Positions 41,240 through 50,425 of a DNA stretch of 64,000 nucleotides are shown piece after piece. Source of the stretch: JAVBOW01 sp031550615 (GTDB lineage: Bacteria > Bacteroidota > Bacteroidia > Bacteroidales > Rikenellaceae); contig JAVBOL010000018.1 in assembly GCA_031550615.1 (NCBI GenBank), forward strand, positions 1 through 64,000, given 5' to 3'. Made by a program: the position numbers and the translations under genes. Position 1 is the stretch's first letter; every line of letters begins with the position of its first letter. A model generated the notes under the pieces. It worked only from the letters and a program-made list of their open reading frames with translations, did no database searches and was not told the origin of the DNA.

Positions 41240-42691
41240 ATGAAACTCTCCAGGCTCCTTCTGTCCGCCATGCTTTTTGCCGCCGTGTCGTGCGCTCCGC
41301 GCGAGAGGACGATCACGATCATCGCGGTCAACGACGTGCACGGCTCGATAGATAATTTCCCGCGCCTGGCCACACTCGTAGAGCGTTATCGCCAGGCCGA
41401 CCCCTCGCGCGTAGTGGTGCTCGACGCCGGCGACCGCTGGACGGGCAACCCCTACGTAGATATGTACCCCGAGCGCGGGCTGCCCGTGATAGAGCTTGAA
41501 AATAAGCTGGGCATAGACCTCGCCACGCACGGCAACCATGAATTCGACTTCGGGCTGGACGTGCTCACCGAGCGCGTGAAGCAGAGCCGCGTGCCGTATG
41601 TGGTGGCCAACCTCGATTCGAACGGCTCGTCGCTGCCCCAGCCGCCCGCTACCTTCTGCATAGATGCGGGTGGGGTGAAACTCTGTTTCATAGGGCTTAT
41701 CACCACTTCGCGGGCGGGCTATCCCGACGGGTTCGTCGAGAATTTCGGCACGATAAAATTCTCGAATCCCCTCTCCACTGCCCTGAAATACAAACACATG
41801 AAGGACAGTTGCGATGTGCTCATAGCCCTGACGCACATCGGTTTCGAACTCGACTCCATCCTCGCCACGCAGATGCCTGAATTGGACCTGATCCTGGGAG
41901 GGCACTCGCACACCGTGGTGGGGGACGATAAATTCGTGGGCCGCACACTCGTCACCCAGACCGGAAGCCGCCTGAAATATGCCAACGTTATAACCCTCAC
42001 GATGCGCGGAGGTGAGTTGCAGAAGGTATCGGGCCGCCTGGTCGGGCTCGACACGATAACCCCAGATCCGGCCTATGCGGCGATGGTGGATAAGTATTAT
42101 GAGAATCCGGCGATGCTCGAAGTGGTTGGCGGCCTCGCCACGCCGCTGACCAAGACCGGCGTGATGAACCTCGTAACGGATATGATACGCAACAGGGTGG
42201 GCACGGATATGGTGCTTTACAACTGGGGCGGGATAAGGGTCGATTCGCTCCCCGCCGGCCCCGTGACCGTAGCCAGGGTTCTTGCTATGGAGCCTTTCGG
42301 CAATACGGTGCATATACTCGACATGACCCCGGCACAGTTGAGTCAGTTGATACTCAATAAGTTCAACTCACAGGGCGGGGAATCGCACCAGGAGGACCTG
42401 AGCCCCTCGGGATTTACTTATAAGATCGTGACCGACAGCCGCGGCGACGGGATCAGGGTGGATATCGACACCCGGGCGAAGCTCTCGCCGCGAGGTACTT
42501 ACAGGGTCGCGATGTCGGACTACGTGGCGCAATCCTACGCATTCGATCTGGCGGGCACGGGACGGCCTACGGACATCGTGGTGTCGGGGCTTATCATCGA
42601 CCACTTGAAAAAACACGGCACCGTGTCGTCCGACAACCAGGAGAGGGTCGGGATAGTGCGCCAGGGGGCGGATCAGAAGTTGAAGAAGTAA
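41240..42691 (+). CDS. 5'-nucleotidase / UDP-sugar hydrolase-type lipoprotein
   Basis: A 483-aa lipoprotein (lipobox LFAAVSC, C18). The metallophosphoesterase domain has NDVHG, DAGDRWTG, GNHEFDFG and GGHSHT. The C-terminal 5'-nucleotidase domain has NWGGIRVDSLPAGPVT. It probably dephosphorylates extracellular nucleotides in the periplasm for salvage. The 3' end overlaps the convergent GtrA gene by 19 bp, so no terminator fits between them. Confidence 0.85.
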   Translation: MKLSRLLLSAMLFAAVSCAPRERTITIIAVNDVHGSIDNFPRLATLVERYRQADPSRVVVLDAGDRWTGNPYVDMYPERGLPVIELENKLGIDLATHGNHEFDFGLDVLTERVKQSRVPYVVANLDSNGSSLPQPPATFCIDAGGVKLCFIGLITTSRAGYPDGFVENFGTIKFSNPLSTALKYKHMKDSCDVLIALTHIGFELDSILATQMPELDLILGGHSHTVVGDDKFVGRTLVTQTGSRLKYANVITLTMRGGELQKVSGRLVGLDTITPDPAYAAMVDKYYENPAMLEVVGGLATPLTKTGVMNLVTDMIRNRVGTDMVLYNWGGIRVDSLPAGPVTVARVLAMEPFGNTVHILDMTPAQLSQLILNKFNSQGGESHQEDLSPSGFTYKIVTDSRGDGIRVDIDTRAKLSPRGTYRVAMSDYVAQSYAFDLAGTGRPTDIVVSGLIIDHLKKHGTVSSDNQERVGIVRQGADQKLKK

Positions 42692-43041
42692 TTCATAAAG
42701 AAGTTCCAGAACGTCACCACGCCGATGGCGAATAGCTTGGCGAGGTAGAAATTCAGCTTCATGCGCCCGTGAATAACGTAGATCACGGCGTTGTTTATCG
42801 CCAGCCCGACCAGGGCGATCCCTATGAAGACAAGGTACTGGCGCGCGATATGCGGATCCGTGCTTTCGAAGGTCCACAGCCGGTTAAGGATGTAGTTCGA
42901 GGTCGCCGCGACGGCGAATCCGCACGAGTTGGCGAGATATTTATTCCACCGCGCCCACTCCTTCAAAGCGTAGGTCACGCCGAAATCGACCACTACGCCC
43001 GAGCCCCCCACGACGCAGAATTTTATGAGTTGCATTATCAT
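42673..43041 (-). CDS. GtrA-like family membrane protein
   Basis: A 122-aa protein with four hydrophobic segments and the GtrA pattern: FCVVGGSGVVVDFGVTYAL (in part), NYILNRLWTFES, and a C-terminal NFFMNYFFNF. GtrA proteins move undecaprenyl-linked sugars across the inner membrane for cell-surface glycosylation. It follows and overlaps a GT39-type glycosyltransferase gene by 4 bp, a fitting partner. Confidence 0.85.
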   Translation of the reverse strand: MIMQLIKFCVVGGSGVVVDFGVTYALKEWARWNKYLANSCGFAVAATSNYILNRLWTFESTDPHIARQYLVFIGIALVGLAINNAVIYVIHGRMKLNFYLAKLFAIGVVTFWNFFMNYFFNF

Positions 43042-44708
43042 TCTTCGAGTGTGATTCGCACACGGGTGCTGTTATACCAATACTTCAACGGCGGATTTTT
43101 GAGCGTCAGCCCCACGCTGTATTCGCCCGGCGCAGCCTCCTGTGGCACCGGCACCCGCACGTGGACGCAGGTCCGGCTGCGGGGTTGCAGAAGGGTGTCG
43201 AGGGCGATCGCCCGCTCGATGAATTCGCGCCGCTTCTGACGACCCCACACCACCGTCAGGGGTTTACCGGCGTCAATGCGCACAGGGTAGCCGTAGGGAT
43301 TCTCTATCGAAAACTCCATGTCGAAGCCGCCCTCAGTGTGTTTCACGGCCACGGGCCATTCCTGCGCCGCCGCGATCGCGACCAGGCGCACCGGATGGAA
43401 ATTCCCTACCGTCAGGAATCCGAACTTACGACCGTTTGCGAGAGTCACCTCCGTGCTGCCCGGCCCGTAATCCTCGACCAGGACCTCGCGCCCCGCCATG
43501 CGCGAATCGTTGTCCATAAGCTGCCACTGGCTGCTGCGGTTGAGCAGGTTGGGCTGGCAATAGGCCTCGCAGCTGGTGTAGTAGGCATACTTGGCCGCAA
43601 CGGCGTAGTTGCCACCGAAGATCACAGGACGACCGGCTGCCACTTCGGCGATAGCGCCGTAGGAAGCACGGTTGTCAAAGACCTCGAACTTGATACCCAG
43701 GGGGTTGAATATCATTTCGATCCTGAATAAAGCGACGAGTGCCAGGGTAACGTAACCAGTCCGGAGCAGATATCGCCGCGTGCGCTCACTCTCCAGCCCC
43801 CGGCCAAAGGCCAGCATCGCGAACATGAACACCGAAACGATGGTCCATTGCGGCTGCACGCTTCCGCGCAGACTCGACAAAAGGAAGAATACCAGAAGCC
43901 CAGCCCCGATCACCCAGACCGTGCGCTCGAAAGTGCTTCGCCCCCGGGCCTTCCACCCGCGTACGTAGACCGGCCAGAATAAAGGATTGAATACCGCCAG
44001 CATATTGAGCAGGTATTCGTATATATAGCTGTACCTGAAGACCTTATTGCGCCCCGAGAGGTGGTAGCCCATCGAAACCCAGTCGTTTTCGCTCTGCCAG
44101 GCCAGGTGGGGAATAAGCAGGACCAACGCCACAGCCCCGGCCAGGTAAAGCCGCCAGTTGAGCAACTGCCGCGGATTGGCCGCCAGCGCGAAGAGCAAAA
44201 CCAGCGCCCCATGATACTTGCAGTAGGCCATCAGAGCCACCGACGCCCCCATAAAAACTGCGTCCCATACCGCGCCGCGCTCAAGGAAGCGCTTGAAGCA
44301 GAGCAGGAATAGCGCCGCCGAAAAGAGCAACGGTCCGTCCGGGACGGCGATAAATCCGTAAAGCTGCAGTATGGGCATCGCTGCGCAGATGACGAAAAAC
44401 AACCACCCGTCGCGCGCCGAAGCCCCCGCCGGGCAGATCAGCCGGTAGAAAATATAGAGGTAAACGGGTTGCAAAAGCACGAAGAAGAACCGTACCCCGA
44501 AGTCACAGACCCCGAACAGGTGCGTCCCCAGCCAAGCCAACCACCCCGTAACCGGAGGATGGTCGAAATAGCCCCATGCCGGCAGCAAAGAGTAGATATA
44601 ATAGTAGGCCTCATCATTGGCCAACCCGCTGAAAGCAGCCTGGAGCAAGTTGACGACCAGCCACCCCGCCAGACCAAACAATAACCACCTGTTTGAACGA
44701 TTACCCAT
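43038..44708 (-). CDS. GT39/ArnT-like membrane glycosyltransferase
   Basis: A 556-aa protein with about ten membrane helices and a C-terminal soluble part of about 150 residues. The first loop holds NDEAYYYIYS and YFDHPPVTGW, the aspartate and DHPP motifs of GT-C glycosyltransferases that use polyprenyl-phosphate sugars. The acceptor is unknown. ATG 44708 was chosen because it opens the first helix; the frame to 44852 runs through the hairpin region. It is coupled to the GtrA gene. Confidence 0.85.
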   Translation of the reverse strand: MGNRSNRWLLFGLAGWLVVNLLQAAFSGLANDEAYYYIYSLLPAWGYFDHPPVTGWLAWLGTHLFGVCDFGVRFFFVLLQPVYLYIFYRLICPAGASARDGWLFFVICAAMPILQLYGFIAVPDGPLLFSAALFLLCFKRFLERGAVWDAVFMGASVALMAYCKYHGALVLLFALAANPRQLLNWRLYLAGAVALVLLIPHLAWQSENDWVSMGYHLSGRNKVFRYSYIYEYLLNMLAVFNPLFWPVYVRGWKARGRSTFERTVWVIGAGLLVFFLLSSLRGSVQPQWTIVSVFMFAMLAFGRGLESERTRRYLLRTGYVTLALVALFRIEMIFNPLGIKFEVFDNRASYGAIAEVAAGRPVIFGGNYAVAAKYAYYTSCEAYCQPNLLNRSSQWQLMDNDSRMAGREVLVEDYGPGSTEVTLANGRKFGFLTVGNFHPVRLVAIAAAQEWPVAVKHTEGGFDMEFSIENPYGYPVRIDAGKPLTVVWGRQKRREFIERAIALDTLLQPRSRTCVHVRVPVPQEAAPGEYSVGLTLKNPPLKYWYNSTRVRITLEE

Positions 44709-44715
44709 AATGCCA

Positions 44716-44723
44716 CAAAGATA
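44716..44723 (-). promoter_or_regulatory. -7 box for the GT39-GtrA unit
   Basis: TATCTTTG on the minus strand, ending 7 nt before ATG 44708; implies a leaderless or very short leader. Confidence 0.5.
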
Positions 44724-44740
44724 GCAAAATCGCCTACATC

Positions 44741-44782
44741 GCCGCTTTACCACCCCTAATTTATTAGGGGTGGTAAAGCGGC
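44741..44782. terminator. Perfect 20-bp hairpin
   Basis: 44741-44760 and 44763-44782 are exact reverse complements (GCCGCTTTACC at one end), with a 2-nt centre. It lies directly behind the GT39 promoter box. No T-run, so it may act as a Rho-type/hairpin terminator or be a small repeat. Confidence 0.5.
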
Positions 44783-44843
44783 ACCGTAAAAACTTTTCGG
44801 GGAAACTGCGTTTTCCTGATATTCGTTTGCCTTGAATTTTAAA

Positions 44844-44900
44844 ACAAGTCAATAGTAGAGGGGTAGCGTTAAAAACGCTACCCCTCTACTATTGACTTGT
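44844..44900. terminator. Perfect 27-bp hairpin
   Basis: 44844-44870 pairs without mismatch with 44874-44900 around AAA. This is the longest perfect stem in the window; its sequence is unrelated to the 44741 hairpin. Confidence 0.5.
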
Positions 44901-44939
44901 CCAATATTCAGATAGATCAAATCTCAGGATACGAAGTAT

Positions 44940-44978
44940 CCAAAAAAGTTTTTGGTGCGACTTTTTACAAAAAGTCGC
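44940..44978 (-). terminator. Double hairpin terminator after ppiD
   Basis: On the minus strand GCGACTTTTT pairs with AAAAAGTCGC (44957-44966 with 44969-44978), directly after the ppiD stop. It is followed by a second small palindrome CCAAAAAA/GTTTTTGG (44940-44955). Confidence 0.65.
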
Positions 44979-44980
44979 GA

Positions 44981-47041
44981 TTAGAAGAACTTAACCCTCG
45001 TATCGGTGATCTTGCTCTCTTCACCCAGGGCTTGTGCCACGCGTTCGGCGATGTAGGCTTGGGCTGCTGCTTCGAGCCTTACTTTTTCGCTCTCCGGGGT
45101 GGCGTTATCTGCTGTTGCCACGTTGGTCACCTCGAAGAGGAACACTCCGCTCATTCCCTGCACGGGTTTTCCGGTCTGACCTGCGGGGGTTGCGCAGAAT
45201 GCGCCTATGAGTTTCTGCTCGACACCTGCGCCGTCGATGAAGAATGCGCCGGTTTGCAGGTCGGTTACGGTTTGGGGCTCGAGGGCGAGGGTTTGTGCCG
45301 CCTGGTCGAGCGAGGAACCGGCTGCGGAGAGTTTCTCGGCCAGCATTTTGCCTTTTTCTTCACGGATGAGTATCTGGCGGATGTCGGAAGACACCTCCTG
45401 CACGGATGCGATGCCCTGGTGGCGCACTTCGGCCAGGGAGGCTATTACGTAGCCTCCGCCCACTTCCATGATCGTCGACACGGCGCCTTTTTTGGCGGTG
45501 TATGCCCAGTGCACCAACTCGCGCGAGTTGTCCAGGCCCTGTACGTTGCGCTCGGTGTTGCGGATGCGTGCCGTGCGTGCCGAGAGCCCTTCTGCGGATA
45601 CCGCCGCGTCGAATTTCTCGGCTGAGCCGGCTGCCGCCACGGCGAAGTTGCTGGCCTGTCCGTAGATCTCCTGCTCGGTCTTCTGGCTGGGCTCCACGGT
45701 GTGGATCACGGTTGCTATCTGCGCTTTGAGCACGGGGGCGCTCTTATAGGTGAGTTGCACGACGTGCAGTCCGAATTGCGTGTTTACGGTGAAGATGTCG
45801 CCTTTGGCCGCCTTGAGGCATGCGTCGCTGAACTCGGCGATCATCTGCTCGGGGGCGAAGCGTCCCAGGTCGCCGCCGGCTGCGTTCTTGTCGAGCGAGA
45901 ATTCGCCCGCCAGGGAGGCGAAGTCGCCGCCTTTGCGGATCACGCTAAGAAGGCTGTCGGCGAGGGCCGTATCGGTGGGCTGGAGCAGGATGTGCTTTGC
46001 GCCTATGGTGTCGGGAGCCATTTTGGTGGCTGCCAGGCGTGCCATGGTGTAGACGTCGCCGCGCAGGGTGGGGCCGTAGAATTTGGCCGCGCCCGAAACG
46101 AGCGCCGCGATGCCTGTTTCGAGGTTTTCGACGCGTACGAAGCGCGTGTCGGGATTCTGCTGCGAGTTGGCCTGTGCGTACTGCATAGGCTCGTCGGCTG
46201 CCGCGAATTCGGTCGCCAGTTCGGCTACGCGCGCCTCGGCGGCGGCGTAATCCTCATCCGAGGGGAGCATGTCGAAGACAACGTAGCGGACCGTGCGCGA
46301 TTCGCCCTGCTTGAAGGCTTGCTTGTGCTCGTTGTAGTATTTTTTAACCTGGCTGTCGGTCACTTTGACCAACGAGTCGGCTATGGTGTTGTAGGGCAGC
46401 GAGATATAGCGACCTGAGGTGAGGCTGTTGGCATCTTTGACGCCCTGCTCGATCTCGACCTGGTTTACGGTGAAACTGTTGGTTACCAGGCTAATGTATT
46501 TGCTCATCAGGCGTTGGTTGACCATCTGCTCCTTGAGGTAGTCCCACAGCATGGACGAGTTGCCGCTGGGGTCGTTATCGCGGTTTGCGATGAACTGGCG
46601 CAGCATCTCGGGGTCGTACATTCCGGTCGAGCGGTTCACGAACGTGCCCTGGATGACGGGCGAGAGGTAAACCCCGCTGGTCATGTCGATCTGTTCGGCG
46701 TCGCCGGCGGCGATACCCATGGCTTCGAATCCGGGCAGGAAAGAGTGTTTGAGGATCATAGCTTCCCACGCCATTTCGCGCACCTGGTCGGCCTGTTCGT
46801 TGGAGAGCGATTCGTTGCCCGACATGAGTTGGGTGATGCGGGTCATGTAGTCGGACTCCTGCGCGTAGTCGTAGTAGTCGATCTTGTCACCTGCTATTTC
46901 GCCGACCTGCATTTTTTTGCCGCCGAAAATACCTTTCTGCGGCGAGGTCAAATCGCCCAGCAGGAATGCTATGAGGGATACGCCGATAACGATCGAAACG
47001 ATAACTCCGCCCTTGGTTCTGAGTGTGTTAAGTGATGCCAT
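44981..47041 (-). CDS. ppiD: PpiD-type membrane-anchored peptidyl-prolyl isomerase
   Basis: A 686-aa protein with an N-terminal membrane anchor (GVIVSIVIGVSLIAFLLGDL). A SurA_N-like chaperone region follows, then a parvulin domain at about 335-440 (KHILLQPTDTALADSLLSV in part; GGDLGRFAPEQMI; FGLHVVQLTYK) and a long C-terminal part. PpiD assists folding of outer-membrane and periplasmic proteins at the Sec exit. ATG 47041 was chosen because the frame to 47080 enters the -7 box at 47078-47085. Confidence 0.85.
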   Translation of the reverse strand: MASLNTLRTKGGVIVSIVIGVSLIAFLLGDLTSPQKGIFGGKKMQVGEIAGDKIDYYDYAQESDYMTRITQLMSGNESLSNEQADQVREMAWEAMILKHSFLPGFEAMGIAAGDAEQIDMTSGVYLSPVIQGTFVNRSTGMYDPEMLRQFIANRDNDPSGNSSMLWDYLKEQMVNQRLMSKYISLVTNSFTVNQVEIEQGVKDANSLTSGRYISLPYNTIADSLVKVTDSQVKKYYNEHKQAFKQGESRTVRYVVFDMLPSDEDYAAAEARVAELATEFAAADEPMQYAQANSQQNPDTRFVRVENLETGIAALVSGAAKFYGPTLRGDVYTMARLAATKMAPDTIGAKHILLQPTDTALADSLLSVIRKGGDFASLAGEFSLDKNAAGGDLGRFAPEQMIAEFSDACLKAAKGDIFTVNTQFGLHVVQLTYKSAPVLKAQIATVIHTVEPSQKTEQEIYGQASNFAVAAAGSAEKFDAAVSAEGLSARTARIRNTERNVQGLDNSRELVHWAYTAKKGAVSTIMEVGGGYVIASLAEVRHQGIASVQEVSSDIRQILIREEKGKMLAEKLSAAGSSLDQAAQTLALEPQTVTDLQTGAFFIDGAGVEQKLIGAFCATPAGQTGKPVQGMSGVFLFEVTNVATADNATPESEKVRLEAAAQAYIAERVAQALGEESKITDTRVKFF

Positions 47042-47077
47042 TATGTTTGAATTTTTGTATTCTCGCGAATTTAGCCC

Positions 47078-47085
47078 CAAAGATA
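47078..47085 (-). promoter_or_regulatory. -7 box for ppiD
   Basis: TATCTTTG on the minus strand, 36 bp before ATG 47041. Confidence 0.55.
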
Positions 47086-47123
47086 ATAATTTTCTTGATT
47101 TTATCGCGTGTGGGCGTGCTATT

Positions 47124-48392
47124 TTAGTCGATTTTCCGAACCCGGGCCAGCTCCACGCGTGAGGAGTTGGCGCGAAGCACGGTGATCTCCATCCCGTCGG
47201 CCATCAGGGTCGCGCCCTGTGCGGGGATCCCGTCGTTGCGGTCGATGATATATCCGGCCAGGGTGTCGTAGTCGCCGCCCTCGGGGATGCCCAGGCGGTA
47301 TTTGTCATTCAGGTAGTCGACCTTCAGGCGGCAGGAGAAGACCCACTCCCCCTTGCCTGTGCTCTTTTCGACCATGTCAGGGGTGTCGTGCTCGTCCTCT
47401 ATCTCGCCGAATATTTCCTCAAGGGCATCCTCCAACGATACCATACCCGCCACACCGCCGAATTCGTCCATCACCACCGCCACCGAGCGTTTGCTCTTGG
47501 CCATCGAGGTCAACAGTCGCTGTGCGGGCATGCTCTCGGGTACATATTCCACCTCGAGGAGCACCTCCGGGATCGAGCCCGGGGAGCGGAACAGGCTCTT
47601 CGAACTGACGTAACCCACCACCGTGTCTATCGTGTCGCGGTAGACCAGAAGGCGCGAATATTTCGTCGCGGCGAAACGTGCGCGCAGCTCCCCGATGGGC
47701 GCGGACTCCTCGATGGCCTCGATGTCCACCCGGGGCACCATGCAGTCGCGCACGCGCACGTCCGAAAATTCGAGGGCGTTCTGCATCAGGCGTATCTCCT
47801 GGGCGTGTTCGTCGGGGTTTTCGTATTCGTTGTCCACCGCCTCCTCGATCAGGTTGGTCAGGTCAGTGCGGTCGAAGCCCTTTGCGTGGTTGTTGCCCAG
47901 CGGCAGACCCGCTGCGCGCAGGATCCACACCGAGAGCAGCGTGGTGAAACGCGCCAGCGGATAGAGCACCACGTAGAACAGGAACACCGGCACCGCACCC
48001 GCCTTCATGAAGAGATTGGGCGATACCCTGGCCGCGGCCTTGGGCAGGAATTCGGCGGTGAAGATCAGTATGAGCGTCGACAGGACGGTGTCGAACAGTA
48101 TCGAGTCTTCGAGCCCCGGCACGCCGTAGTGCTGCGCGACGATGGTCACCAGCGCAGTCATGTTGAGCGAGTAGATCACCAGGGCTATGTTGTTGCCCAC
48201 CAGTATGGTCGTGATGTATTGCCCCGGGTGGCGGGTGAATATGCCGGTGATGTAACCGAACACGCCGCTCTGCTTGCGCTCAAGCTCCAGGCGCAGCCGG
48301 TTCGAGGCGACGAAGGCGATCTCCATCCCGTTCAGGAACGCGGAGAGCGCCAGGCACAGTATCACTATGGTGAGCGTGTGGATCATCTGCAA
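47124..48392 (-). CDS. CNNM/CorC-family hemolysin-like protein
   Basis: A 422-aa protein. The DUF21/CNNM membrane domain (about 1-180; FLNGMEIAFVASNRLR, NNIALVIYSLN) is followed by a CBS pair (about 195-330; VRDCMVPRVDIEAI, VVMDEFGGVAGMVSLEDALEE in part) and a C-terminal CorC_HlyC domain. Family members take part in magnesium/cobalt efflux. It is preceded by lptC 26 bp upstream in the same orientation. Confidence 0.88.
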   Translation of the reverse strand: MQMIHTLTIVILCLALSAFLNGMEIAFVASNRLRLELERKQSGVFGYITGIFTRHPGQYITTILVGNNIALVIYSLNMTALVTIVAQHYGVPGLEDSILFDTVLSTLILIFTAEFLPKAAARVSPNLFMKAGAVPVFLFYVVLYPLARFTTLLSVWILRAAGLPLGNNHAKGFDRTDLTNLIEEAVDNEYENPDEHAQEIRLMQNALEFSDVRVRDCMVPRVDIEAIEESAPIGELRARFAATKYSRLLVYRDTIDTVVGYVSSKSLFRSPGSIPEVLLEVEYVPESMPAQRLLTSMAKSKRSVAVVMDEFGGVAGMVSLEDALEEIFGEIEDEHDTPDMVEKSTGKGEWVFSCRLKVDYLNDKYRLGIPEGGDYDTLAGYIIDRNDGIPAQGATLMADGMEITVLRANSSRVELARVRKID

Positions 48393-48418
48393 CTGCTTCG
48401 GCCTGGTGTGCGGATAGG

Positions 48419-49135
48419 TTATCGGTTGTCTTTGAGCATCTCCTGCCGGCGCCGCTCCATCGGGCTGCGGCGCTCGTTGAGGGTGGGACGGCGCTGGCGG
48501 GTGACGCCCTGCGCGGGTTGGGCCGCCGTGACGGCTGCCTGATCGTCGACCGCGGTCGAGTCGCCGGGCTGGGTGGTGGCGGTGTCGATGGTCACCTTCC
48601 CACGCGGGCGCCGGAAGGTAAAGTCATTGAAATCTTCATCGGATTCAAATCCCACGCCAATAATCACGTCGCCCTGCTGGGTGATGCGCGTGTCGACGTT
48701 GGAGTAGATCTTGCGGGTGCGCTGGTTCCAGAAAAGCTGCTGCGTTTCCAGCACCTGCCCCTTGTCGTTTACCCCCACCACGTTGCCTTTGGCTTCCCAC
48801 AGCTTGAGGTTTTCCCAGAATATGGCGTAGTCGGCAACGAGCGTCGAGGAGATCACCCCGGTCGAGTCTTTGTAGGTTTCGATCTCCACGCCGCGGCGGA
48901 ATTCCATATAGGGCTCCCTCGCCAGTTCGTAACGCTCCATGACGGGGGTGGAGAAGCGGTATTTCTTTGCGCCGTTTTCGCTGTCGATCATCACCAGCGT
49001 GTCGCTCTGCTGGGTGATAACCCCCTCCAGGTCTGCCGCCTCGACCTTTTTGCGCTCGGTGCTGCAACAAAGCAGCAAAGCACTCCCCGCGGTGAGGAGT
49101 GCCAGCTTGAAGGGATGTGTCGCAGCGGTGTGCAA
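48419..49135 (-). CDS. lptC: LPS export protein LptC
   Basis: A 238-aa protein with a signal/anchor or lipobox (LLLCCS) and a beta-jellyroll LptC domain (DTLVMIDSENGAKKYRFSTP, then LEAKGNVVGVND/KIYSNVDTRIT-like steps). It bridges LPS from the inner-membrane LptBFG transporter towards LptA. The C-terminus (from about 180) is a long T/Q/R-rich tail not found in short LptC proteins. It immediately follows the OMP gene (start 49135, next stop 49136). Confidence 0.82.
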   Translation of the reverse strand: MHTAATHPFKLALLTAGSALLLCCSTERKKVEAADLEGVITQQSDTLVMIDSENGAKKYRFSTPVMERYELAREPYMEFRRGVEIETYKDSTGVISSTLVADYAIFWENLKLWEAKGNVVGVNDKGQVLETQQLFWNQRTRKIYSNVDTRITQQGDVIIGVGFESDEDFNDFTFRRPRGKVTIDTATTQPGDSTAVDDQAAVTAAQPAQGVTRQRRPTLNERRSPMERRRQEMLKDNR

Positions 49136-50425
49136 TTAATCGAATTTTGGCTTGACGAACCAGTAGTCCTCGCCGAACAGGCTGAAGCCTATGGTCACCT
49201 TATAGAAGTTTTCGCGTATCAGGTCGGGTTTGACCGCCCCGCGCGTGCCCGCTTCGAGGCCCACGTTGATGGCCGACATGCCGGCCATTCGCATAGGCAC
49301 GCCTACGCCCACCGTGATCGCTTTCTCGGCGATGTCATGGTCGTTCATACGCATGTAATAGTCAGAGTACCTGAATCCTATGCGGTATGTGAGGCGGTTC
49401 ATGAAGTGCCTCACGTCGAGTCGGTTGGGCGTGTATTCGCCCCCGATCTTAAAACTGTTGGTGTTGCGGAAGGCGATCTTCTCGCGATTCAGGCCGCTGT
49501 GCTGGTTACCCTTGCCCCAGTTCTGGAAAGAGTAGTCCGCCACGATGCTGGCCTTGTGGGTGTGGAACGCCGCGCCCACGGTGAGCATGTCGGCCATGCG
49601 GAAATCCGAGAGCGTCGAGGTGTAGAGCACCGTGTCGCCGTAGATGTCGCCCGAGGGGATAAAGCGCTTGGTCTTGGGATTCAGATCGCCGCCCGGCTGA
49701 TAGGTCGCCCCGACAGTGAGAAGCTCCTTGGAGGTCATCACCAGGTTGGCCTGTACGCCTAAGTTGAAATAGAACTTCGATATTTTATTCTGCTCGTATC
49801 CGTAGATACTGCTCTGCGCCTCGGCGTTATATGTGGCCAGCAGCGCGTCCATCGAGCGGTCAATGTTGCCCAGGTAGTAGATCGCCTCGGCGCCCAGGAA
49901 GACGCGTTTGCCGAGCGCGTAACCCAGTCCGGCCTTGAACTGGTTAACCCCGCCCTCGCCCGAATATTGGAACTCACTGATATCGAGTTCGTCCGTCACA
50001 GGGCCCGGTTGCGTTATGCGGTAGCCCACAGAGCTGAACGGCGTTACGCTGACCGAAGCGTTGAGCCTGGACGCCAGCGGGAACTGGATTGCGATATTGC
50101 TTATATTAAAGGTGTTGAAACTGCTCTTGGTCGTTTCGCTCTTCAGGTAGTAGTTGCCTCCTTCGAGCCCCACGTTAAGCAGGAAAGAGCGCTGCAAGCC
50201 CGCCCCTGCCGCCGCCGGGTTGAGGAAATTCACGCGCGAGGGGCTGTTGTAAGCCACCCCTGCGCCTCCCATCGCCCGCAGATAGGCGGGACCCTGGGTG
50301 GTCAGATCGCCCAGCCCGTAGAGCGTGTAGGGCGAAAACGTATTGATGCTGCTTGCCTGTCCCAATGCGAGCAGGGGTGCAACGAGGGCCACCAGGGCCG
50401 TAATAAGCTCTTTTCTAATGCGCAT
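49136..50425 (-). CDS. FadL/OmpP1-like outer-membrane beta-barrel protein
   Basis: A 429-aa protein with a signal peptide (ITALVALVAPLLALGQA). An N-terminal segment resembles OmpP1/FadL-type proteins (GDLTTQGPAYLRAMGGAGVA, PSRVNFLNPAAAG). Many alternating beta strands follow up to a C-terminal YWFVKPKFD. Substrate unknown. ATG 50425 was chosen because it opens the signal peptide; it overlaps coaX by 11 bp. Confidence 0.8.
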   Translation of the reverse strand: MRIRKELITALVALVAPLLALGQASSINTFSPYTLYGLGDLTTQGPAYLRAMGGAGVAYNSPSRVNFLNPAAAGAGLQRSFLLNVGLEGGNYYLKSETTKSSFNTFNISNIAIQFPLASRLNASVSVTPFSSVGYRITQPGPVTDELDISEFQYSGEGGVNQFKAGLGYALGKRVFLGAEAIYYLGNIDRSMDALLATYNAEAQSSIYGYEQNKISKFYFNLGVQANLVMTSKELLTVGATYQPGGDLNPKTKRFIPSGDIYGDTVLYTSTLSDFRMADMLTVGAAFHTHKASIVADYSFQNWGKGNQHSGLNREKIAFRNTNSFKIGGEYTPNRLDVRHFMNRLTYRIGFRYSDYYMRMNDHDIAEKAITVGVGVPMRMAGMSAINVGLEAGTRGAVKPDLIRENFYKVTIGFSLFGEDYWFVKPKFD

